Below are positions 33,126 to 42,823 of a stretch of DNA of 64,000 bases, piece by piece. Position numbers and translations under genes: made by a program. The number at the start of each line of letters is the position of its first letter. Position 1 is the stretch's first letter. A model generated the notes under the pieces. It saw only the letters and a program-made list of their open reading frames with translations, was not told the DNA's origin and made no database searches. The DNA comes from Blastocatellia bacterium UBA7656 (GTDB lineage: Bacteria; Acidobacteriota; Blastocatellia; UBA7656): positions 10,666 to 74,665 of the forward strand of contig DLHY01000037.1 of assembly GCA_002483445.1 (NCBI GenBank), read 5' to 3'.

Positions 33126-34520
33126 ATGCCTCTGACCGAGATACATGTTGAGAAAGAAACTCGCGGTGTCGGCGAAGCGGATTCCTCTCGCAGGCCGTCC
33201 ATTCGCAAACGAACGACCGTTTCGATTGCCCGCTCGCTTTTTGCCGTCATAGTCGGAACCCTGATACTGCGCCTCGCGGCTCAGACCATGGGACTGATGC
33301 TGCAATCCTACTTCGAGGCGATAAATCAGAATCACTTCCCCCTCTCGCACACGGTAACAGGGCTGATCACTGCGTCATTTTTCATCGCGGAGATGATCGG
33401 CGCTCCCCTGCTGGGCGCGATGAGCGACCGCTACGGGCGAAAACTCTTCATCTATCTCGGCCCAATACTTGGAGCGATTGCAGTGCAGATAACCTCGATG
33501 ACCATAATCATCTGGCTGCTCGTCTTCACGCGAATTCTCGAAGGGCTGTCGACGGCAAGCTCGGTTCCGGCCACGCTCGGCTACATCTCTGAAGCGACGG
33601 CGGGGCGACCGCGACTGAGAGCGCGCATCATGGGATTGTTCGAAATAACTCTGGTCGGAGGCATCGCTCTCGGAGCCGTGGCGAGCGGCTACTTGTGGGA
33701 GTACTTCGGCAATCCGCGCGAAGTATTAGGAATTCATCTGACAAGCCCTGCCTTCAGCCTCAACGGTTTGATTTATCTTCTGAGCCTCGCCATTTTCATC
33801 TGGGGATTGAGCAACGCGCGCCGTTCGAAAGTGAAACGATCAGGCGCGGCGCATGAGATCCGTCGGCATCTGGCTATACTGCGGACTCCGAGCGTGTGGC
33901 GATTCGTCCCGGCGTGGCTTGCGATCTTTTCGCTCATAGGATTGTGGACGAATCACAGCCCGCGACTGTTCAAGGGTCAGGATCGAATAGCTGATCAACT
34001 GCTGATGGGCAGCATAACGGAAGTGCAGTTCGGAAACGGCTTCGCTATCCTCGCCATCTTTTTCGGCGCAGGCGTGCTGGTGTGGAGTTTTTATCTTGGC
34101 CGGTGGAGAAAAACCGGCGTTATGCTCGTAGCCACCATCGGACTCTTCGTCACTCTGGCTGCGGTTTATGCGATCAATCACCTCGAATCACTTTCAAGCT
34201 TTTTCTACTACCCGCTGATGGGCGCGCTGCTCGCGGGGCTGCTCGTCCTGAGCGGATTCACGCCAGCTGCGCTGACCTATCTTGCCGACGTGACCGAATC
34301 GCACAAGGAAGACCGCGGCTCGATCATGGGTCTATATTCCGTCTTTCTGGGAGTCGGGCAATTTATAGGCACGGCGGCGGGAGGAAAATTCGCCGACTGG
34401 GGCGGCATCGATGGACTGCTGCTTCTGAGCGCGATACTCGGCCTCGTGACCATCTATACGCTCGTCAGTCTCCGCCGTCAGGAGACGCCTGTTGTTATTG
34501 CCAGTTCCACCTCATCCTGA
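33126..34520 (+). CDS. Major facilitator superfamily transporter
   Basis: A 464-residue inner-membrane carrier with about 12 predicted helices. A basic, soluble N-terminal stretch (about 1-35) precedes the first helix (RSLFAVIVGTLILRLAAQTMG). The MFS motif A is GAMSDRYGRKLFIYLGP (about 97-113), and a symmetric weaker copy lies in the second half (GGKFADWGG). The helix-four region FTRILEGLSTASSVPATLGYISEAT resembles drug or sugar carriers. Substrate cannot be told from sequence. It has no obvious operon partner; a repeat-rich spacer follows. Confidence 0.88.
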   Translation: MPLTEIHVEKETRGVGEADSSRRPSIRKRTTVSIARSLFAVIVGTLILRLAAQTMGLMLQSYFEAINQNHFPLSHTVTGLITASFFIAEMIGAPLLGAMSDRYGRKLFIYLGPILGAIAVQITSMTIIIWLLVFTRILEGLSTASSVPATLGYISEATAGRPRLRARIMGLFEITLVGGIALGAVASGYLWEYFGNPREVLGIHLTSPAFSLNGLIYLLSLAIFIWGLSNARRSKVKRSGAAHEIRRHLAILRTPSVWRFVPAWLAIFSLIGLWTNHSPRLFKGQDRIADQLLMGSITEVQFGNGFAILAIFFGAGVLVWSFYLGRWRKTGVMLVATIGLFVTLAAVYAINHLESLSSFFYYPLMGALLAGLLVLSGFTPAALTYLADVTESHKEDRGSIMGLYSVFLGVGQFIGTAAGGKFADWGGIDGLLLLSAILGLVTIYTLVSLRRQETPVVIASSTSS

Positions 34521-34532
34521 TCCCCGAACCGC

Positions 34533-34605
34533 GAAGTACACGAAGAAATTACGAAGTACACGAAGGATGCGAAAATGTCTCTTCGTGGTCTTCGTGGTCA
34601 GGGGA
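34533..34605. repeat. CACGAAG-type inverted repeat
   Basis: GAAGTACACGAAGAAATTAC and GAAGTACACGAAGGATG form one arm; TCTTCGTGGTCTTCGTGGT (about 34581-34599) forms the other. It is another intergenic word pair of this genome, here with longer units. Confidence 0.6.
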
Positions 34606-34706
34606 ATAAAAAAATATTTGAGTCGGCACACGCGATAACTTTCGATTTCATCACACGTCGGGTTTTCAAAGGATGAAACAGATGGGATCAATCGGAGGAG
34701 CAGTTT

Positions 34707-35981
34707 ATGAAAAAGCATTATTTCAAGCGCGCCGTCGCCGCAACGTCAATCGCTGTGCTTATGATGGCGACCATTGCGGGCGCGCAGAATACAGAAGACA
34801 TACTTAAAATCACTCGACCACAGATAGCAACCACTGAGTACGATCGGACGACGCCGAAACTTGGGATGGATCGGGCCTCGGCATTCAAAAGGCTCAATCC
34901 TTTCGCCGTCTCCTCGCAGCAGAAGAGAACTCTCAGGCGCAAGATGATGACCGACAGGGCTTCGGCCCGCGCCCGCACTCGCACATCGGCTGCTGCTCCG
35001 AGCCTGCAAAGTTTCGGCACGGGCGGAGGCGATATCTTCGAGCGCGAGCCGAATAATATCGTAGCGCAGGGCGTCTCTCTGCCGGTCAACATCTTCGGCC
35101 AGATCAGTTTCGACAGCGACGTTGATTTCTTCGCCTTCCAGGGTATCGCGGGACAGCAGGTGACGATAGAAGCTTTCGCCGCCAGATATTCCGGCTCGGA
35201 GCTTATAGCCGACATCGCCTTGTTCGACGAGGATGGCGATCTGATCGAGTTCGATATCGGCGACGAGGATAATGACCCGATTATCAGATACACGCCTTCG
35301 AATAACGACGTGCTGATCGCGGGCATACGCGACATCGATGATCAGGGCGGCTCGGATATGGATTACCTGCTCAACATCACGCGCGGAGTCGATGTCGATG
35401 AGTTTGAGCCTAACGGCACCATAGCTCAGAATCTTCCCTCGCTTGCTGTCACCATCTTCGGCGAGATAGATGATAACGATGACATCGATTTCTACAGCTT
35501 CAATGCCGTGGCAGGACAGACCTTGATAGTAGATGTCGATGCAGAGGTGCTGGGATCGAATCTCGATTCGGAGATCAACCTGAGCGATCCCGTGACCGGA
35601 GTAGAGTTCTTCTACAACGATCAATCTGACGGGGACGATTCGCGATTCAACATAGTGCTGCCCTACACGGGCCGTTATGTGATAGGCATCGGCGCATTCG
35701 AGAGCGATTCAGAGGGCTTCTATCGCCTCAACGCCTCGCTGGTTTCTTCGTCCGGAGCGCCGCGGATAACCCGCGTGACCAAAATATCGAGTAAGACGGT
35801 CGAGGTCGGCGGCTCCGGGTTCGTCATCGGAAGCAGGATAGAAGTCAACGGTCGCAGGATCAACACGACGTTTATCAACTCCTCGACGCTTCGCGGTAAG
35901 GTGAAGATAAAAAGGAATCAGGTTGTGACGGTTGTCAGTCCGCCCGATGACCGCAGATCGAATCCCCTTCTCGCGCCCTAA
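34707..35981 (+). CDS. Exported protein with two PPC domains and an IPT-like end
   Basis: A 424-residue exported protein; signal peptide to about residue 26 (ATIAGAQN). Two bacterial pre-peptidase C-terminal (PPC) beta-jellyroll domains are clear: EREPNNIVAQGVSLPVNIFGQISFDSDVDFFAFQGIAGQQ (about 113-230) and EFEPNGTIAQNLPSLAVTIFGEIDDNDDIDFYSFNAVAGQ (about 232-350). Each carries Asp/Asn-rich loops likely to bind Ca2+. The C-terminus (PRITRVTKISSKTVEVGGSGFVIGSRIEVNGRRI) looks like an IPT/TIG Ig fold. PPC domains usually sit beside secreted proteases, but no protease domain is present here. It ends at a strong hairpin. Confidence 0.85.
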   Translation: MKKHYFKRAVAATSIAVLMMATIAGAQNTEDILKITRPQIATTEYDRTTPKLGMDRASAFKRLNPFAVSSQQKRTLRRKMMTDRASARARTRTSAAAPSLQSFGTGGGDIFEREPNNIVAQGVSLPVNIFGQISFDSDVDFFAFQGIAGQQVTIEAFAARYSGSELIADIALFDEDGDLIEFDIGDEDNDPIIRYTPSNNDVLIAGIRDIDDQGGSDMDYLLNITRGVDVDEFEPNGTIAQNLPSLAVTIFGEIDDNDDIDFYSFNAVAGQTLIVDVDAEVLGSNLDSEINLSDPVTGVEFFYNDQSDGDDSRFNIVLPYTGRYVIGIGAFESDSEGFYRLNASLVSSSGAPRITRVTKISSKTVEVGGSGFVIGSRIEVNGRRINTTFINSSTLRGKVKIKRNQVVTVVSPPDDRRSNPLLAP

Positions 35982-35999
35982 AGACCACCCCTCTCAAAT

Positions 36000-36028
36000 C
36001 TCCTTCCGGCCCGACGGGCCGGAAGGAG
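36000..36028. terminator. Strong GC-rich hairpin
   Basis: CTCCTTCCGGCCC-gac-GGGCCGGAAGGAG is a perfect 13-bp stem with a 3-nt loop, 18 bp after the PPC gene stop. The T-run is weak (ATTCC), but the stem is the strongest in the window. Confidence 0.7.
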
Positions 36029-36117
36029 ATTCCTTCCGTCTTGATCCCACCTGAATTATTGACACGAGCTTTACAATCGAAATAGAGGGTTGCCTGGAAA
36101 GGTCGCCTCCCGGTTAT

Positions 36118-36582
36118 ATGCAAAGGTTTTTTGTGCAGCAAGGAAGGTGTAGTGAGTGCCGCGCTTCGATTCGCTCGACGGCAAGGTTTTGCCCGCACTG
36201 CGGATACTCTGTCCGCTCCCGCCCGACGCAGGGAAATGTCAAACGGGTCGAAGAAATCCCATTCAACGATCTGCGAGCGAGCGACTCTCTTTTGATCGAG
36301 ACCCGCAACAGCACCTACAGTTTTTCTATAGTCGATCCCAAATCGCGCACCGGAGTTCTTTCAGGCGGAGCCTTGAGCGATCAGGCGGAAGACGCCACGC
36401 TGATAGGCATAAGAGTTGAAGGCGGAGAAGCAGACAACGACACCTCGCGACTAACGACCGATTCCCGCGCGCTCTTTTACCTTCACGTCGGCGGCTGCTT
36501 CAGGAGCCTGACCACTTCCGTAATCACCAGCCTCATCCACATTCGCGGCGCGGACAGCGAACGGCGGATCACGCTCTTTTAA
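36118..36582 (+). CDS. Zinc-ribbon protein, unknown function
   Basis: A 154-residue soluble protein. Residues about 11-29 hold a zinc ribbon, CSECRASIRSTARFCPHCG. A basic linker follows (RSRPTQGNVKRVEE), then a beta-rich domain: LLIETRNSTYSFSIVDPKSRTGVLSGG and LFYLHVGGCFRSLTTSVITSLIHI. No known family is recognised for the second part. No strong ribosome-binding site precedes ATG 36118. Possibly it binds nucleic acid or protein through the ribbon; the function is open. Confidence 0.6.
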   Translation: MQRFFVQQGRCSECRASIRSTARFCPHCGYSVRSRPTQGNVKRVEEIPFNDLRASDSLLIETRNSTYSFSIVDPKSRTGVLSGGALSDQAEDATLIGIRVEGGEADNDTSRLTTDSRALFYLHVGGCFRSLTTSVITSLIHIRGADSERRITLF

Positions 36583-36611
36583 TTCGCGCTTCATTATTTC
36601 GCGCGTTCAGG

Positions 36612-36646
36612 TTTTGCCTTTTACCTTTTGCCTTTTGCCTTTAGCA
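36612..36646. repeat. Heptamer array (TTTTGCC type)
   Basis: TTTTGCC, TTTTACC, TTTTGCC, TTTTGCC, TTTAGCA run in perfect 7-bp phase immediately before the next ATG. Confidence 0.8.
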
Positions 36647-36653
36647 TCTCCGT

Positions 36654-37025
36654 ATGCATTCGCCTGAAATCGAATCGATAGACACGCCCGAAGGCCATCA
36701 GAAACTGCTTCGAGCGCAATGGAAAGATTTCGCCGCTTTCGCGTGGAAAAAATACCGGGCCGAAGGACGCGGAGCCGTCGTCCTCGATTTGAGGCGCGCT
36801 TCAAATGATGGAGCGGGCCTCAAGGTTCCGACTTTCTACATCGCCGCCACTGGCGAAGGACTCAGAGCGCGCGGCGGCTGGCCCGATGAAGAGATAGCCC
36901 GCGCCATCGAGGATTACGATCCTGGCGAAGAAATCGTGTTTGTTTTTCTGCGCCTCGGTGGAGATGTTTTTCACTACACGGCGACCGACGACCCCGCGCC
37001 GCCCGCGGCCTATGAGATGAAGTAA
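36654..37025 (+). CDS. Small hypothetical protein
   Basis: A 123-residue acidic cytoplasmic protein: MHSPEIESIDTPEGHQKLLRAQWKDFAAFAWKKYRAEGRGAVVLDL, then IAATGEGLRARGGWPDEEIARAIEDYDPGEEIVFVFLRLGGDVFHY. The mix of amphipathic helices and short strands looks like a real folded protein, but no domain or motif is recognised. It is convergent with the VWFA-domain gene, their stops one base apart (37025 and 37027). Confidence 0.6.
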   Translation: MHSPEIESIDTPEGHQKLLRAQWKDFAAFAWKKYRAEGRGAVVLDLRRASNDGAGLKVPTFYIAATGEGLRARGGWPDEEIARAIEDYDPGEEIVFVFLRLGGDVFHYTATDDPAPPAAYEMK

Positions 37026-37026
37026 A

Positions 37027-38049
37027 TCACTTCGATATGTTGTATGCGGGACGCGCTCTCACCCGATAGCCGTCGCGAAGAACCGTGACTTTGATTTTCC
37101 GATTCGCCTGACTCTTGTTCGTGTTCGTCGGATAGTAGCCCAGCAGATATTGCTGACGCAGTTCGGTCGCTATCCTTTCCAGAGCGCCTCTCAAATCCGC
37201 GAGGCTGTCGGCGTATTCGACCACGCCGCCTGAAAGCTGGGCCAGTTGGTGAAGATAGTTGTCAGCTTTTCTGTAGGCATGGTCGAAGCCCCTTCGAACA
37301 TCATCAGGCAGCCAGGTTTCCGCATCGACGGCATCAGGAGCGAGACCGGGCCTGTATTTTCTGGCGAGTTTTATCATCGCATTGCGCCGCGTGTTGTAGC
37401 GAACGGGGTAGACGATGACATCTTCCATCTCGACTACGGCATCGAGCGTGTCGTCTTCAGTGATTTCGGTGCTTGCATTATCGACTCCGTCGGTGAACAC
37501 GATGGCGGCTTTCCGGCCCTCGACCTTTTCGAATTTCTCCCAGACGACGGTGTAAACAGCATCGTAGACCTGCGTGTATTCTCCGGCTTTGATTACTTCG
37601 AGCGAATGGAGGAGCCGGTTTTTGTCCGAGGTCATCTCGCAAACGGTGCGAACCGAATCGTTGAACTCGATTATCATCGCGCGGTCTGCTTCTCTGAGCA
37701 GGTGGATGAAAGCGCGCGCGGCTTCTCTTATCTCGGTGAGTTGATCTGCGGTCGAGCCTGACGAATCGATCAGCAAAGCGACGCTGAAAGGCTCGGCGAC
37801 GGTTTTGAAGAATTCTATCTCCTGCCTCACGCCGTCTTCATAGATGGCGAAATCCTGTCGATGGAGATCGGTGGCATAAACTCCGAGAAAGTTTTTGACC
37901 GTGACCGGCACCTGAACCAGAATGGATTCGAGTTTGATCGGCGGGTCATCGTCCCTGCGCGGGTTTTGTTGAGCCGCAGCCGTCGCCAACATAAATCCGA
38001 TGACGGCGAGGCTCGACAGATGCAAACCTCGATTGCTGATGGCTGACAT
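37027..38049 (-). CDS. VWFA-related secreted protein (acidobacterial type)
   Basis: A 340-residue exported protein with an uncleaved or cleaved signal (LAVIGFMLATAAAQQ). A short Ig-like strand region (about 35-85, ILVQVPVTVKNFLGVYATDLHRQDF) precedes a von Willebrand A domain with the metal-binding MIDAS motif DSSGS (in VALLIDSSGSTADQ) and AIVFTDGVDNAS. This arrangement matches the VWFA-related domain family typical of Acidobacteriota. The C-terminus (YLLGYYPTNTNKSQANRKIKVTVLRDGYRVRARP) is also characteristic. VWA domains bind partners through a metal ion. The start follows TCTGAGGAGTTAGCGTT, whose TCTGAGGAG is a repeat-element edge. It probably forms a unit with the TPR gene upstream on the same strand. 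Confidence 0.9.
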   Translation of the reverse strand: MSAISNRGLHLSSLAVIGFMLATAAAQQNPRRDDDPPIKLESILVQVPVTVKNFLGVYATDLHRQDFAIYEDGVRQEIEFFKTVAEPFSVALLIDSSGSTADQLTEIREAARAFIHLLREADRAMIIEFNDSVRTVCEMTSDKNRLLHSLEVIKAGEYTQVYDAVYTVVWEKFEKVEGRKAAIVFTDGVDNASTEITEDDTLDAVVEMEDVIVYPVRYNTRRNAMIKLARKYRPGLAPDAVDAETWLPDDVRRGFDHAYRKADNYLHQLAQLSGGVVEYADSLADLRGALERIATELRQQYLLGYYPTNTNKSQANRKIKVTVLRDGYRVRARPAYNISK

Positions 38050-38070
38050 AACGCTAACTCCTCAGAAAAA

Positions 38071-38105
38071 AGTCTGGAGTCGAGAGTCTGGAGTCTGGAG
38101 TCCGT
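38071..38105. repeat. Heptamer array (AGTCTGG type)
   Basis: AGTCTGG, AGTCGAG, AGTCTGG, AGTCTGG, AGTCCGT lie just upstream of the VWFA gene's ribosome-binding site. Confidence 0.85.
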
Positions 38106-38131
38106 TATTTGCAGTCGTCACCTGTTTTTCA

Positions 38132-38290
38132 TCCTTTCCGCGCGTCAACAGGCTGGCCGACTGTTCCACATCAACGGCTCCTCCGAACAGGTACAGCGGG
38201 CTGCCAGCCTGCTGGTTCCCCGAATTTTCATGCTTTCAGAGTGTCAACAGGCTGGCAGCCTGTTGTACATCCGCGACTCCTCAGAAAAAG
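38132..38290 (-). repeat. Twin-palindrome repeat element, one full and one partial copy
   Basis: A partial copy (38132-38182, palindrome AACAGGCTGGCCGACTGTT) is followed by a full one (38183-38290) with CAGCGGGCTGCCAGCCTGCTG and CAACAGGCTGGCAGCCTGTTG. The full copy ends GCGACTCCTCAGAAAA. An isolated edge, ACTCCTCAGAAAA (38057-38069), next to the VWFA start supplies its ribosome-binding site on the minus strand. Confidence 0.8.
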
Positions 38291-38323
38291 TGGCGCAATA
38301 TGCGCTGTCTCGTCAAGGCGCAA

Positions 38324-39508
38324 TCAGCGACCGTTGATCACTTGCAGGAGTCGCGCCGCTCTTTTCGCATCCATCGAGCGGAGTTGATTGTACTGATCCA
38401 TCGCTTCTCTTCTCATGCCTGAGAGTCGATACGTCACGCCGAGATTGTAGCGAGCCTGCGGAAACTGCGGCTTGAGTTGAATCGCTTTCAGGTAAGACCA
38501 TATAGCCTGATCCGATTGTCTGGTTTCGTTATAGGCATTGCCCAGCAGATAATAGCCATCAGCCTCATCAGGTCTTTCTTTGGTGAACTCTATCAATCCT
38601 GTGACGGCTCGCTGAAAAGCCGACGACGCATTGGCCGTCTGTCTGAGGCTCGCATAAGCGCGGCCTATGTAGTAATAGGTCTCGCCGTCTCCGGGCTTGA
38701 TGCCGAGCGCCTGTTTGCAGGTGGCGACCGCATCCTGATAGCGACCGAGATCATTGTAGGCGCGGCAGAGATTGGTATAGCCCATATAATTATTCGGCGC
38801 GTTTTTGACGGCCATCCTGCCCGCGTCAGCCGATGCCTGATGTTGATCGGAAAGGCTGTAGTACCAGCTAAGGTTGACATACACATTCGGATGATTCGGA
38901 TTGATGGCGGTGATTCTTCTCGTTGCGGCTATCGCTTCCGTGTACATGCCGAGGCCGCTGTAGGCCACTCCCAGAGACTCATAAGCGTCCACATAATTGG
39001 CCTTCAGACTTGCGGCTCGATTATAGGAGGCTATCGCTTCGCGATGATTCCTCAGAGCGAGGAGCGAATGGCCCATCAGCAGGTGAACTTCGGCGTAATT
39101 CTGATTTATACCCAGCGCGCGGCGATAAGCATTTATCGCATTCTGATGCTGACCCGTAGCTCTGTAAGCCTCGCCCAGAGCGGCGTGCGCCTGAGCATTA
39201 TCCGGGGCGACGCGCGTAAGGCGGGAGAAAGTGGAAGCGGCTTCACTGTACTGTTGCAGGCCGAATTGAGAGAACCCTTTGCCGAAGAGCGCGTCAGCGG
39301 AGTTGGGCGAAGAGGACAAGGCTCTGTCGTATTGATCGATGGCCGACCGGTAATCGCGCTTGTTGTAAAATTCGTTGCCCTGTTTGATGAATCGCTCAAC
39401 TTTATCGTCTTTTTGAGCGTAAGCCGGTAGTGAGAAGAGCAAGGCAAGGGCCGCAAACAAAACTGCCGGAATTATTCGGGAAAATGAAAAAGCTCTTTTT
39501 CTATTCAT
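38324..39508 (-). CDS. Exported TPR-repeat protein
   Basis: A 394-residue protein with a signal peptide (SRIIPAVLFAALALLFSLPAYAQ, cleavage near 31) followed by about ten tandem 34-residue TPR units covering almost the whole mature chain. Typical units are AINAYRRALGINQNYAEVHLLMGHSLLALRNHREAIASY and TYYYIGRAYASLRQTANASSAF. TPRs mediate protein binding, here in the periplasm or at the outer membrane. It lies upstream of the VWFA-domain gene on the same strand, across the palindromic elements; a shared complex is possible. Confidence 0.85.
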   Translation of the reverse strand: MNRKRAFSFSRIIPAVLFAALALLFSLPAYAQKDDKVERFIKQGNEFYNKRDYRSAIDQYDRALSSSPNSADALFGKGFSQFGLQQYSEAASTFSRLTRVAPDNAQAHAALGEAYRATGQHQNAINAYRRALGINQNYAEVHLLMGHSLLALRNHREAIASYNRAASLKANYVDAYESLGVAYSGLGMYTEAIAATRRITAINPNHPNVYVNLSWYYSLSDQHQASADAGRMAVKNAPNNYMGYTNLCRAYNDLGRYQDAVATCKQALGIKPGDGETYYYIGRAYASLRQTANASSAFQRAVTGLIEFTKERPDEADGYYLLGNAYNETRQSDQAIWSYLKAIQLKPQFPQARYNLGVTYRLSGMRREAMDQYNQLRSMDAKRAARLLQVINGR

Positions 39509-39896
39509 GGTCTCATCCTCTGTTCTGGCAATGTTCGATGTCCGCGATTGGATGCCAACTGGCGACGGTTGGTTCTCTCCGCGGTCGCTCTTCTCTTCCC
39601 TTCAACAACTTGCTCATATTAGCCCACTCCGGCTCTGATTCGCCAGATTTCATTACGCGAAATCTGCAATCAGGCGGATCAATAGTAGGGCCATATAGTT
39701 GTTCGAAAGAGAGGGCGAAGAGAAAAACCACAGATGAACACCAATGGACGCAGATAGAGAAGAAAACGAAGATTCTTGTGTTTTTTTCTTTCCCCTATTA
39801 TCCGTGTTTATCTGTGTTCATCTGTGGTTCATTCCTTTCTGCTGAAAATTTTATGGCCATACGATCAACTTCGATCCGTGATCACAGGAGGAACTT
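39509..39896. other. Divergent spacer between the TPR gene and the first ADOP gene
   Basis: No gene is seen. It contains an inverted repeat of 16 nt, AACCACAGATGAACAC (39728-39743) and its complement GTGTTCATCTGTGGTT (39814-39829), and a smaller one, CAGATTTC/GAAATCTG (39645-39667). AGGAGGAACTT before 39897 is the ADOP gene's ribosome-binding site. Confidence 0.6.
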
Positions 39897-42326
<2,430 letters not shown>

Positions 42327-42330
42327 ATAC

Positions 42331-42415
42331 GTCCATCGTCCTCGTGTCATTAGTCCCTTGTCACTCGTCATAAAGCGATCATCAGCCAATGACAAAGGAC
42401 GATGGACTAATGACA
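42331..42415. repeat. Inverted heptamer arrays between ADOP1 and padR
   Basis: GTCCATC, GTCCTCG, GTCATTA, GTCCCTT, GTCACTC, GTCATAA (42331-42373, one extra base in the middle) are mirrored by AATGACA, AAGGACG, ATGGACT, AATGACA (42388-42415). Confidence 0.85.
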
Positions 42416-42435
42416 GATGCCGGCAATATTTTTCT

Positions 42436-42463
42436 TTGACAGAAATATATTTCTAAGTAATAT
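42436..42463 (+). promoter_or_regulatory. padR promoter with embedded palindrome
   Basis: TTGACA (42436-42441), a 16-bp spacer and TAATAT (42458-42463) form a near-consensus promoter. A perfect 14-bp palindrome, AGAAATATATTTCT (42441-42454), fills the spacer and is a likely PadR operator. The -10 box touches the first ATG, so the transcript should begin at about 42470 with almost no leader. Confidence 0.65.
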
Positions 42464-42823
42464 ATGGCTATGACAGATAAACATTCTCAGATGCTGGATC
42501 GCGAATTGAAAAAAGGGAGCGCCGAGTTGCTCATACTTTCGCTCGTCGAAGCCCGACCCCGGCACGGCTACGAGATCAGCAAACTGATCGAGGCGCGCTC
42601 CCGTGGAGCGTTGAGCTTTCACGTCGCCTCGCTTTATCCCTTGCTTTACCGGCTGGAGAAGCGCGGATGGATCGAAGGGCGATGGGTTGAAAAGGCCGGG
42701 CAGCGCAGACGGCGCTATTACAAGCTGACGAAGGAAGGCAAGAAGGTGCTGGCCGCGCAGCGCAGCACATGGCAGTCCTTCGTTGCGGCGATCAATCGGA
42801 TCACAGATACAGAAAATGCCTGA
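42464..42823 (+). CDS. PadR-family transcription regulator
   Basis: A 119-residue winged-helix repressor. The family pattern is clear: LDRELKKGSAELLILSLVEARPRHGYEISKLIEARSRGALSFHVASLYPLLYRLEKRGWIEGRWV, then RRRRYYKLTKEGKKVLAAQ. ATG choices are 42464 and 42470; given the promoter position, leaderless translation from 42470 is likely. PadR genes head ADOP permease operons in many Acidobacteriota. Its stop overlaps the start of the next ADOP gene by 8 bp, so both are in one transcript. It probably represses the permease array through the palindrome in its own promoter. Confidence 0.93.
   Translation: MAMTDKHSQMLDRELKKGSAELLILSLVEARPRHGYEISKLIEARSRGALSFHVASLYPLLYRLEKRGWIEGRWVEKAGQRRRRYYKLTKEGKKVLAAQRSTWQSFVAAINRITDTENA

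Noticed and set aside
39513..39731. Minus-strand 72-codon ORF in the ADOP1 upstream spacer
   Set aside because: It runs through inverted repeats, lacks a ribosome-binding site and has no domain signal.
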